A DNA stretch of 6,649 bases, taken from positions 1 through 6,649 of the forward strand of contig CALKUW010000362.1 in NCBI GenBank assembly GCA_937996585.1, written 5' to 3'. The notes under the pieces are model-generated. The model was not told where the DNA came from. It worked only from the letters and a program-made list of their open reading frames with translations, and ran no database searches. Source of the DNA: an uncultured Flavobacteriales bacterium (lineage in GTDB: Bacteria; Bacteroidota; Bacteroidia; Flavobacteriales_D; Sanyastnellaceae). Positions 1 to 6,604 of the stretch are shown piece by piece; the first letter of the stretch is position 1; each line of letters opens with the position of its first letter. A program made the position numbers and the translations under genes.

Positions 1-175
1 GGGCCGCATTGGGTTCGCCGTAGAGCTCCACGAATTCGAGGCTGTCAGGAACGGAATTGGAGTCGCAATCGACCTCATTCACAAAAAGGCCTTGGGCGAT
101 GATGGTCCCAGAAAAACCGATGGAGAGGACCAGAAGCAGGATGACTGCTGGGGAGGTGATGGTTACGGAGCGCAT
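1..175 (-). CDS. Secreted LTD-like (lamin-tail domain) protein, N-terminal fragment
   Basis: This gene is partial: it starts at 175 on the minus strand and runs off the left edge, leaving 58 readable codons without a stop. The protein begins MRSVTITSPAVILLLVLSIG and has a clear Sec signal peptide, with a hydrophobic core at about residues 9-20 and a small-residue stretch ending in IIAQG near residue 29. Just after the likely cleavage site come LFVNEVDCD and then LEFVELYGEPN. The pattern (hydrophobic)-N-E-(V/I)-D followed by E-F-V-E-L-Y is the opening of lamin-tail (LTD) domains, which in Bacteroidota occur at the N-terminus of large secreted nucleases, adhesins and sorting-domain proteins. 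The in-frame stop upstream at 230-232 and the good signal peptide support the ATG at 175. The start codon is preceded by A-rich sequence without a Shine-Dalgarno. The gene diverges from the DUF4175 gene and is probably an independent transcript. The rest of the protein, and hence its activity, is not visible; the LTD assignment is moderately sure. Confidence 0.65.
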   Translation of the reverse strand, partial: MRSVTITSPAVILLLVLSIGFSGTIIAQGLFVNEVDCDSNSVPDSLEFVELYGEPNAA

Positions 176-185
176 TTTCAGTCCG

Positions 186-213
186 TTGGAATTGGGGGGC
201 GAAAGTAGGTATG
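186..213 (+). promoter_or_regulatory. Candidate Bacteroidota-type promoter for the DUF4175-led gene cluster
   Basis: A TTG at 186-188 is followed, 17 bases later, by TAGGTATG at 206-213. This matches the Bacteroidota sigma-A arrangement (TTG about 17-23 bases before TAnnTTTG) with one mismatch in the -7 box. It would place transcription start near 218-222, giving a leader of roughly 80 bases before the chosen DUF4175 start at 303. On the opposite strand, TACTTTCG (207 down to 200) also resembles a -7 box for the divergent secreted-protein gene, but I see no good TTG partner for it. Short degenerate motifs of this kind occur by chance, so this is only a candidate. Confidence 0.35.
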
Positions 214-302
214 GCAACGCATTGCGGCTTTAACAGTTCATGAAATCCCGCACCCGTTCCCGCCGTAACTTCAGGGGTCGAATTTCCGTTCAGGATTTCT
301 CC

Positions 303-3300
303 ATGTCGAACGCCCCACAACAGGACCTGCGCCAGAACCTGGACGCCTTCATCCGGAAGTACCACCGGAACGAGATGCTGCGGGGTGCCCTGCTGCTCGC
401 TGCCGCCATGCCCATGGCGTGGTTGACGGTGCTCGGACTGGAAGCTGTCGGCCGCTTCGGAACAAGCGCGCGTACCCTGCTATTCTACGCCTTCATCGCG
501 GTCGTCTCCTTCGTGCTGGTGCGCTACATCGTCCTGCCGGCCCTCCGGCTGTTCCGTTTGCGGGGAGGCATGGACCAGGCTACGGCGGCGCGGATCATCG
601 GCACCCATTTTCCCGAGATTGAGGACCGGCTGCTGAACACCCTGCAACTTCAGGCCAGCGCGGAAAAAACGGACACCCCCAGCCGCGAATTGCTGCTCGC
701 CTCCATTGCACAGCGAAGCGACCAATTGCGCCCCTACCGCTTCACATCCGCCGTCGACTTCGGCGAGAACCGGCGCTACCTGAAGTACGTGCTGCCGCCC
801 ATGCTGGCCTTTGCGGCACTCTACACGCTGATGCCGGAGGCCGTGGATGCCCCGACCGAACGCCTGATCCGCCACCGCACCGAACTGATCGTGCCACCAG
901 ACTTCCGGCTCCTGTGCGATGGTCCGTTGGAAACGGTTGCCCAATCCGACTTCACCCTGAGTGTCCGCACCGAAGGCAGCGTGGTCCCGACCCGGGTGGA
1001 AGTACAGGCAGGCGAAGGCCGTTTCCGGCTTACCCGAGGCGCTGACGGCCAATGGACGCACACATTCCGGAATGTCCGGGAATCCATGGACCTGACGGTT
1101 TCCGCCCCCGCCACGCCGCCATTGAACCTGCGTCTCAACGTCCTGCCACGCCCCGAATTGCAGGACTTGCGCATTGAAATCCAACCACCTGCACACACAG
1201 GGCTCCCCCCCTACCAGCAGCGCAACGAAGGCGATCTGGATGTGCCGGAAGGCAGCCGCCTGGCGTTCCAAATCGGTACGCGCCACACCTCCTCCCTCGG
1301 CTTGGCCTGGGGTGACGAACGCGCCCAGCTCACCCCGGACGTCAGCAACCGCTTCAGCTTTTCCCGCACCAGCGACAAGGACCTGGTCTACACCTTCTTC
1401 CCCATGTCGAAGGAGGTCGATGCCCTCGACTCCGTGCGCTACCGGCTGCGCAGCATTCAGGACCGCCCTCCGACCATTCGGGTCGCGGAAATCGCCGACA
1501 GCCTGTCTCTGACGCGGATGTCATTCAACGGTATCGTGCAAGACGACTATGGTTTCAGCAACCTGCGCTTCGTCTGGCGGCCCAAGGGGCGCGACATTGA
1601 AACACAGAACCTCGACCTGCCGCGGGGCAGGGAAGACGCCTTCCTGCATTTCTGGAACCTCGCCGACGTCGGAATCGGACTCGGACAGGAGGTGGAGTAC
1701 TGGTTTGAAATCCGCGACAATGACGGGGTCAATGGGCCCAAGGTGACCCGGTCAAAGACCTTCCGCTATGCCGCCCCCACGGAGGAGGAGCTCGCCGAGA
1801 AGCTCGACAGTGCGGACGCCGAACTGACGGCAGCATTGGAGGAAAACCTCGAGGAGGCCCGCCGCTTGCGGGAACAGATGCGCGAACTGCGCCGGGAACT
1901 CATGGAAGAGGAAGAGCTTGGTTGGGAGGAAAAAGCCGCATTGGAGGAGCTGCTGAAGCAGCAGGAAGCGCTGAAGGAGCAGGTGGAGCAAATGCAGGAG
2001 CAGAACCGCCGGAAGGACGCCCAGCAAGCGGAATTCAATGCCCCCAATGAGGAAATCCAGAAGAAGCAGGAAGAGCTCCAACGGCTGATGGACGACGTCA
2101 TGACGGACGAGCTGCAGAAGATGTTCGATGAGCTGCGCGAGCTCATGGAGCAGATCGAGGAGGGAGACAAGGAACAGATTGAGCAGCAACTCGAACAGAT
2201 GGACCTGGACCAGGAGTCCCTGGAACAGGAGCTGGACCGTGCCCTGGAGCAATTCAAGCAACTGCAATGGGAGCAGAAGATGGAAGAAGCCATCTCCGAC
2301 CTTGAGCGGCTTGCAGAAGAGCAGGAAAAGCTCGCGGAGGAAACGGAAGCAGGAGAGACGAATGAGGAGGACCTCGCGGCCAAACAGGACTCCCTCAACA
2401 AGGAGTTCGACAAGGTCAAGGAGGCTTTGGAGGATGCCGAGAAGCTCAATGAGCAGTTGGAGAACCCCAACAACGTCCCGATGATGGAAGACCTCCAGGA
2501 GGAAATCCAGCAGGAGATGAACGACGCGAGTGAAAACCTCGAAGACGGCAAGGAAAAGAAGGCCTCGGAGAAGCAGAAGAGCGCCGCAGGGAAGATGGAC
2601 CAGATGGCGCAGCAGATGCAGAGTTCCATGGAAGCCGGCGAACAGGAGTCGATGGAGGAGGACATGGAGGCCCTGCGGGCGCTGCTGGAGAACATCATCA
2701 CCCTTTCATTCGACGAGGAAGACCTCATGGCGGCCGTCGGGACCACCCGCAAGGACGACCCACGATACGTCACCCACGGTCAGGAGCAGCGCAAACTCAA
2801 GGACGACGCGGAAATGGTGAAGGACAGCCTGTTCGCCCTCAGCAAACGCGTGACCCAACTCCAGGCCATCGTCAACCGGGAAATCAACCTCGTCAACCTC
2901 CACATGGGACAGGCCCTCGATGGTTTTACGGACAGGGAGACCAACGTCATCACCAGCAACCAGCAGTACGTGATGACCTCCTTCAACAACCTCGCCCTGC
3001 TGCTCGACGAGGTTCTGCAACAGATGCAGAACCAATCCAGCTGCAACAAGCCGGGAACGGGCAACTGTGAGAAACCCGGAGGAAGCGGATCCAAACCCTC
3101 CCCCAGCGCCAAGCAGATCAAAGGCATGCAACAGTCACTGACGAAGCAACTGGAGCAGATGAAAAAGAAGATGAAGGGCTTCAACCAGGGCGAAGGCAAG
3201 GATGGCAAGCGACAACTCAGCAAGGAACTGGCGCAGATGGCCGCCCAGCAAGCAGCGATCCGACAGATGACCCAAGAACTTGGCAATCAACTCAATGAGG

Positions 3301-3653
3301 ACGGCTCAGGACAGGGGAACGGCCTCAATGACATTGCCAAGGAGATGGAAGAACTCGAAAGGGACATCGTCAATGGCGAACTGGACCAGCTTTCCCTGGA
3401 CCGGCAGCAGGACATTCTCACGAGACTGCTCCAGGCAGAAAATGCGGAGCGTGTCAGGGGCGAAAAAGAAGAACGCGAGTCCCGCACGGCACAGGACACC
3501 CAACGCGACACACCACCTAGCCTTGAGGAATACGAACGGAGAAAGGCACAGGAAATCGAGCTCCTCAGGACTGTACCGGCCGACCTCAACCCCTACTACA
3601 AGGAGAAGGTCAACGATTATTTCAATACTTTGGACTCCCCGGAACGGGAGTGA
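303..3653 (+). CDS. DUF4175 family membrane-anchored coiled-coil protein
   Basis: This 1116-residue protein belongs to the large DUF4175 family that precedes the GHKL ATPase/ybeY/mnmG genes in Bacteroidota. Its function is unknown. Residues 8-30 (DLRQNLDAFIRKY..) match the family's N-terminal helix. Hydrophobic segments follow at about 27-48, 57-80 and 161-177. The region 95-150 (IIGTHFPEIEDRLLNTLQL) is strongly family-like. Residues 180-490 look like beta-rich, probably extracytoplasmic repeats, with QDDYGFSNLRF at about 413-423 and YWFEIRDNDG at 466-475. From about 493 to 800 the chain is an extremely Glu/Gln/Lys/Met-rich coiled coil. It continues with a Cys/Gly/Pro linker (CNKPGTGNC, 914-922), another Gln-rich helical region, and a conserved-looking end (LRTVPADLNPYYKEKVNDYF). 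The frame is also open from an ATG at 240, but family homologues begin near residue 1 of the 303 start, and AGGA at 292-295 precedes that start. The role is probably structural or scaffolding; no catalytic motif is visible. Confidence 0.9.
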   Translation: MSNAPQQDLRQNLDAFIRKYHRNEMLRGALLLAAAMPMAWLTVLGLEAVGRFGTSARTLLFYAFIAVVSFVLVRYIVLPALRLFRLRGGMDQATAARIIGTHFPEIEDRLLNTLQLQASAEKTDTPSRELLLASIAQRSDQLRPYRFTSAVDFGENRRYLKYVLPPMLAFAALYTLMPEAVDAPTERLIRHRTELIVPPDFRLLCDGPLETVAQSDFTLSVRTEGSVVPTRVEVQAGEGRFRLTRGADGQWTHTFRNVRESMDLTVSAPATPPLNLRLNVLPRPELQDLRIEIQPPAHTGLPPYQQRNEGDLDVPEGSRLAFQIGTRHTSSLGLAWGDERAQLTPDVSNRFSFSRTSDKDLVYTFFPMSKEVDALDSVRYRLRSIQDRPPTIRVAEIADSLSLTRMSFNGIVQDDYGFSNLRFVWRPKGRDIETQNLDLPRGREDAFLHFWNLADVGIGLGQEVEYWFEIRDNDGVNGPKVTRSKTFRYAAPTEEELAEKLDSADAELTAALEENLEEARRLREQMRELRRELMEEEELGWEEKAALEELLKQQEALKEQVEQMQEQNRRKDAQQAEFNAPNEEIQKKQEELQRLMDDVMTDELQKMFDELRELMEQIEEGDKEQIEQQLEQMDLDQESLEQELDRALEQFKQLQWEQKMEEAISDLERLAEEQEKLAEETEAGETNEEDLAAKQDSLNKEFDKVKEALEDAEKLNEQLENPNNVPMMEDLQEEIQQEMNDASENLEDGKEKKASEKQKSAAGKMDQMAQQMQSSMEAGEQESMEEDMEALRALLENIITLSFDEEDLMAAVGTTRKDDPRYVTHGQEQRKLKDDAEMVKDSLFALSKRVTQLQAIVNREINLVNLHMGQALDGFTDRETNVITSNQQYVMTSFNNLALLLDEVLQQMQNQSSCNKPGTGNCEKPGGSGSKPSPSAKQIKGMQQSLTKQLEQMKKKMKGFNQGEGKDGKRQLSKELAQMAAQQAAIRQMTQELGNQLNEDGSGQGNGLNDIAKEMEELERDIVNGELDQLSLDRQQDILTRLLQAENAERVRGEKEERESRTAQDTQRDTPPSLEEYERRKAQEIELLRTVPADLNPYYKEKVNDYFNTLDSPERE

Positions 3654-3662
3654 AGCACCATC

Positions 3663-4091
3663 ATGTCCACACAGCGGCAATTGCACATCGCCTCCCGAAT
3701 GGAAGGCATTACCGAGGTCGAAGGCCTGATCAACGACATCTGCGAGGAATTCGGTGTCGAAGAGACGCATTACGGAGAAATCCTCATCGCCATGACCGAG
3801 GCGGTCAACAACGCCATTGTGCACGGCAACAAACTGGATACCAACAAGATGGTGGACGTCCAGGTACAAGTCGATGGTACGGAATTACAATTCCGCATCA
3901 CGGATGAAGGCCCCGGATTCGACTACGAGAACATCCCCGACCCGACCTCTCCCGAGAACATCGAAAAGCCCAATGGTCGGGGCGTGTTCCTCATGCGCCA
4001 ACTGGCGGATCAGTGCACCTTCGAAGAGCTCGGCCGGGTCGCCATCCTCACCTTCGAGAACGCGATTCCTGCGCCGCAGAACGCAGGCTGA
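3663..4091 (+). CDS. GHKL-fold ATP-binding protein, RsbW/SpoIIAB anti-sigma kinase-like (HATPase_c_2)
   Basis: A 142-residue single-domain protein with the Bergerat ATP-binding fold. The N-box is at residues 46-56 (EAVNNAIVHGN), with the Mg-coordinating Glu/Asn pair of GHKL kinases. The G1 box is DEGPGFD at 81-87, and the lid/G2 motif is NGRGVFLM at 104-111. This is the full length of the RsbW/SpoIIAB type, with no sensor, dimerisation/phosphoacceptor or other domain, so it is cytoplasmic. RsbW-like proteins bind sigma factors and phosphorylate STAS anti-anti-sigma proteins. No sigma factor or STAS gene is visible here, so the partner is unknown and anti-sigma activity is inferred from fold only. 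The gene starts 9 bases after the DUF4175 stop, with a weak GGGAG at 3646-3650, and shares one base with the ybeY start (TGATG). It therefore probably belongs to one transcript. This member is commonly found at this position in Bacteroidota genomes. Confidence 0.92.
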   Translation: MSTQRQLHIASRMEGITEVEGLINDICEEFGVEETHYGEILIAMTEAVNNAIVHGNKLDTNKMVDVQVQVDGTELQFRITDEGPGFDYENIPDPTSPENIEKPNGRGVFLMRQLADQCTFEELGRVAILTFENAIPAPQNAG

Positions 4092-4522
4092 TGGCCCAAC
4101 AAGCCATTACGTTCCACTCCCAGCATCCCACCTTCCGGATGCGGGACAGTGGATTGACGAAGAAGTGGCTGACAGAATGTGCAGCCGAGCACAGTGCTAA
4201 AATCCAAGGAGTTCACTACCTGTTCTGCAGTGATGAGCACATGCTCAAGGCCAACCGACAATTCCTGGATCACGACTACTACACCGACATTCTCACCTTT
4301 CCAGGACATTCCTCAAACGGCATATCTGGAGACATTCTCATCTCCATTGACCGGGTACGTGATAACGCGCGAACCCAGAAACAATCTCCGCAACACGAGC
4401 TCGCACGCGTCATGGCACATGGCATTCTGCACCTCATCGGATACCGTGATGATACCGATGAACATCGTGAAGAAATGCGACAGGCAGAGAACCGCTGGAT
4501 TCGCCGGAGGTTTAGTCCCTAA
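4091..4522 (+). CDS. ybeY: Endoribonuclease YbeY (rRNA maturation factor)
   Basis: YbeY is a zinc-dependent single-strand endoribonuclease needed for 16S rRNA 3'-end maturation and, in several bacteria, ribosome quality control. The product is 143 residues, a normal length. The signature is HGILHLIGYRDDTDEH at 110-125, which supplies zinc ligands H110 and H114. The position of the third histidine in the E. coli motif (H-x3-H-x5-H) is Asp120, a change I associate with Bacteroidota members. The upstream motif ANRQFLDHDYYTDILTF (54-70) corresponds to the family N-x-x-(F/Y)-R-x-K-D-x-x-T-D-V-L-S-F block, with Leu59 where E. coli has the conserved Arg. GDILIS at 80-85 is also typical. The frame is open from an ATG at 4013, but that extension is Arg-rich, overlaps the ATPase gene and is absent from the family. 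The ATG at 4091, overlapping the preceding stop as TGATG, implies translational coupling. Confidence 0.95.
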   Translation: MAQQAITFHSQHPTFRMRDSGLTKKWLTECAAEHSAKIQGVHYLFCSDEHMLKANRQFLDHDYYTDILTFPGHSSNGISGDILISIDRVRDNARTQKQSPQHELARVMAHGILHLIGYRDDTDEHREEMRQAENRWIRRRFSP

Positions 4523-4530
4523 CCCATCAT

Positions 4531-4546
4531 TGTTCCACGTGGAACA
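4531..4546. other. parS: parS-like ParB-binding palindrome, copy 1 (upstream of mnmG)
   Basis: TGTTCCACGTGGAACA is a perfect 16-base inverted repeat. It closely matches the bacterial chromosomal parS centromere family: Bacillus TGTTCCACGTGAAACA differs at one base, and the Pseudomonas TGTTCCACGTGGAACC version differs only at the last base. ParB (Spo0J) dimers bind such sites, spread along neighbouring DNA and load SMC/condensin for origin segregation. The site sits 8 bases after the ybeY stop and ends 5 bases before the mnmG ATG, so it occupies the place of a ribosome binding site. It is identical to the copy after mnmG. No parA or parB gene lies in this window, so the assignment rests on motif identity, duplication and the known gid-par linkage. 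Confidence 0.82.
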
Positions 4547-4551
4547 CTCCC

Positions 4552-6414
4552 ATGCTTGAATACTATGACGTCATCGTCGTCGGCGCTGGACACGCAGGCA
4601 ACGAAGCGGCACACGCTGCAGCTACACTAGGATCCAAGACACTGCTCATCAGCATGAACCTAGGCACCATTGGTGCCATGAGCTGCAACCCCGCCATGGG
4701 TGGTGTCGCCAAAGGACAAATCCTCCGAGAAATTGACGCTCTCGGCGGCATGAGTGGGCGCATATCCGACCGAAGCGCCATTCAATTCCGCATGCTGAAC
4801 CGATCCAAAGGCGCTGCCATGTGGTCCCCCAGAACGCAAAACGACCGCCACGCATTCGCACAAGAATGGCGCAACACCATAGAAAACAACCCCAACATCC
4901 ACCTGTGGCAAGACATGGTAACAAGCCTCATCATTGACGGCAACCAAGTCAATGGCGTCAAAACCCAACTGGGCATAGAAATCCGAGGATCCAAAACCGT
5001 ACTTACATCCGGAACCTTTCTCCAAGGCAGAATACACCTGGGAACCCAACAATTCTCAGGAGGAAGATCAGGTGAGAGAGCCGCAGAAGGCATCACCGCA
5101 CAACTGGCAGAACACGGCTTCATCACGGGCCGGATGAAAACAGGAACCCCCCCCAGGGTAGACGGGCGAAGCATTGACTACAGCAAAACCGAACCACAGC
5201 CAGGCGAGCCCACCAATGAAGCCTTCAGCTACTTCGAACAGCCCAACCTCACACCTCAACAGGACTGCCACATCACCTTCACCAACCCGGAGGTGCACAA
5301 TATTCTAGGCAACGCACTTGACCGCAGCCCCCTCTTTTCTGGCGCCATCCAGGGCAAAGGACCACGCTATTGCCCATCCATTGAAGACAAGATCCATCGG
5401 TTCGCCGACAAGGACCGCCACCAAATCTTCATAGAACCAGAGGGCCGAAACACCATAGAGACCTACATCAACGGCTTCTCTACATCCCTCCCCAAAGAAG
5501 TACAGCTTCAAGCCATGCGAAAGATTCCCGGCCTGGAGAACGCAAGAATGTTCCGCCCGGGATATGCAGTTGAGTATGACTACTTCCCCCCGACGCAGCT
5601 ACACCACACCCTCGAGACAAAACACCTTCAAAACCTCTATTTCGCAGGACAGATCAACGGAACAACAGGCTACGAAGAGGCCGCATGCCAAGGGCTAATG
5701 GCAGGCATCAATTGCCACCACAAACTCAACGAAAAAGAACCATTCATCCTCGGCAGAGAAGAAGCCTACATAGGCGTGCTCATCGATGATCTTGTGACAA
5801 AAGGGACGGATGAACCATATAGAATGTTTACGAGCAGGGCAGAGTACAGGATCCTCTTGCGGCAAGACAATGCAGACCAAAGGTTGACCCCAACGGGAAG
5901 GAACATCGGGCTCATCAACGATGACGACTGGGCCCACTTCTCAACCAAGCAGGAACACCTCAAGAATCTCAATCACCACCTGCACCACGAAAGTGCAGAC
6001 CCCTCAGAGATCAATACCACACTGGAACGAAAGCAGTCCGCACCTCTCAAGCAGAAAACCCGATGGCACCAGGTTTTGTCGCGACCACAAGTCAAACTTG
6101 AGGATATGGTTCAAGCTTCACCAACCCTTTCAGCTGCCTTTGCCGAAACACCAACACACTGGCTCGAGCATATTGAAACCGGCATCAAGTACAAAGGCTA
6201 CATCGAAAAAGAGCAAGCGCAAGCAGAGCGCATGCGCTCCATGCACAACCTGGCCCTTCCCGAGGATATGGAATACAACAGAATGACCTCCCTTAGCACT
6301 GAGGCTAGACAAAAACTCTCGGAGCAGCGCCCGAACACCCTTGGAGCAGCCAGCAAAATCAGCGGCGTATCAGCATCGGACGTTGCCGTCCTCATGGTCT
6401 ACCTCGGTCGCTGA
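4552..6414 (+). CDS. mnmG: tRNA uridine-5-carboxymethylaminomethyl modification enzyme MnmG (GidA)
   Basis: MnmG, working with the GTPase MnmE, uses FAD, NADH and methylene-tetrahydrofolate to place an aminomethyl or carboxymethylaminomethyl group on C5 of wobble U34 in tRNAs reading split codon boxes. The 620-residue product is full length. The FAD dinucleotide fold opens with VIVVGAGHAG (7-16). MSCNPAMGGVAKGQ (43-56) contains Cys45. GPRYCPSIEDK (270-280) contains the second key cysteine, Cys274, and is the first family signature. AGQINGTTGYEEAACQG (365-381) is the second. Positions 424-441 (RMFTSRAEYRILLRQDNA) are also diagnostic. The C-terminal helical MnmE/tRNA-binding domain runs from about 545 (YKGYIEKEQ) to the end. 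The ATG at 4552 gives the standard family N-terminus; no convincing Shine-Dalgarno is seen because a parS-like palindrome fills that position. A second copy follows 1 base after the stop. Codon use is richer in AGA and ATA than in the DUF4175 gene. All diagnostic residues are present. Confidence 0.98.
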   Translation: MLEYYDVIVVGAGHAGNEAAHAAATLGSKTLLISMNLGTIGAMSCNPAMGGVAKGQILREIDALGGMSGRISDRSAIQFRMLNRSKGAAMWSPRTQNDRHAFAQEWRNTIENNPNIHLWQDMVTSLIIDGNQVNGVKTQLGIEIRGSKTVLTSGTFLQGRIHLGTQQFSGGRSGERAAEGITAQLAEHGFITGRMKTGTPPRVDGRSIDYSKTEPQPGEPTNEAFSYFEQPNLTPQQDCHITFTNPEVHNILGNALDRSPLFSGAIQGKGPRYCPSIEDKIHRFADKDRHQIFIEPEGRNTIETYINGFSTSLPKEVQLQAMRKIPGLENARMFRPGYAVEYDYFPPTQLHHTLETKHLQNLYFAGQINGTTGYEEAACQGLMAGINCHHKLNEKEPFILGREEAYIGVLIDDLVTKGTDEPYRMFTSRAEYRILLRQDNADQRLTPTGRNIGLINDDDWAHFSTKQEHLKNLNHHLHHESADPSEINTTLERKQSAPLKQKTRWHQVLSRPQVKLEDMVQASPTLSAAFAETPTHWLEHIETGIKYKGYIEKEQAQAERMRSMHNLALPEDMEYNRMTSLSTEARQKLSEQRPNTLGAASKISGVSASDVAVLMVYLGR

Positions 6415-6415
6415 T

Positions 6416-6431
6416 TGTTCCACGTGGAACA
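6416..6431. other. parS: parS-like ParB-binding palindrome, copy 2 (downstream of mnmG)
   Basis: This is a second, base-for-base identical TGTTCCACGTGGAACA, starting one base after the mnmG TGA. Identity with copy 1 does not extend meaningfully into the flanks: both are preceded by AT, then diverge. That argues for two maintained protein-binding sites rather than a recent segmental duplication. A chance second copy of a 16-mer within 2 kb is extremely unlikely. As RNA, the palindrome could also fold, but the run after it (ACGCAAAAAGCG) has no U-tract, so I do not call it an intrinsic terminator. Its best interpretation is a parS site for ParB nucleation near the replication origin. Confidence 0.82.
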
Positions 6432-6604
6432 ACGCAAAAAGCGCTCAGGACACTTCTAAGCCACTTTCTCACGCCACCGACACTTGCATCCGGAGGCATC
6501 GAGAAAAGGCAAAACCATAAAACACTAACAATCAACGAACTAAACCAAACAAGCGGCTCAGCCGGTCAGAAAGTACCTTCGCGCCACAACTGACACGCGC
6601 AACG

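Noticed and set aside
214..226. Short palindrome CGCATTGCG near the candidate transcription start, considered as an operator.
   Set aside because: Nine bases with a single-base centre is expected by chance, and there is no second copy.
240..302. Upstream ATG adding 21 residues to the DUF4175 protein.
   Set aside because: The added stretch is Arg-rich, lacks a ribosome binding site and lies outside the family N-terminus. The start at 303 has AGGA upstream.
480..1286. Minus-strand open frame of 268 codons opposite the DUF4175 N-terminal half.
   Set aside because: No recognisable motif, fully overlaps a well-supported gene, and long antisense frames are expected in GC-rich codons.
1766..2773. 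Long minus-strand open frame (335 codons) opposite the coiled coil, almost all Ser/Cys/Phe.
   Set aside because: It is the mirror of GAG/GAA/CAG-rich codons of the DUF4175 coiled coil. The composition is implausible, and the plus-strand gene matches a known family.
4013..4090. N-terminal extension of YbeY from an ATG at 4013.
   Set aside because: It overlaps the ATPase gene, is Arg-rich and not part of YbeY. The TGATG overlap at 4089-4093 is a normal coupled start.
4531..6431. mnmG as a mobile cassette between attachment-site-like repeats.
   Set aside because: No integrase, transposase or target duplication. The gene is core and in its usual neighbourhood, and the repeat matches parS.
6552..6566. 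Small inverted repeat CGGC-TCA-GCCG considered as a terminator.
   Set aside because: Only four base pairs and no T-tract follows.
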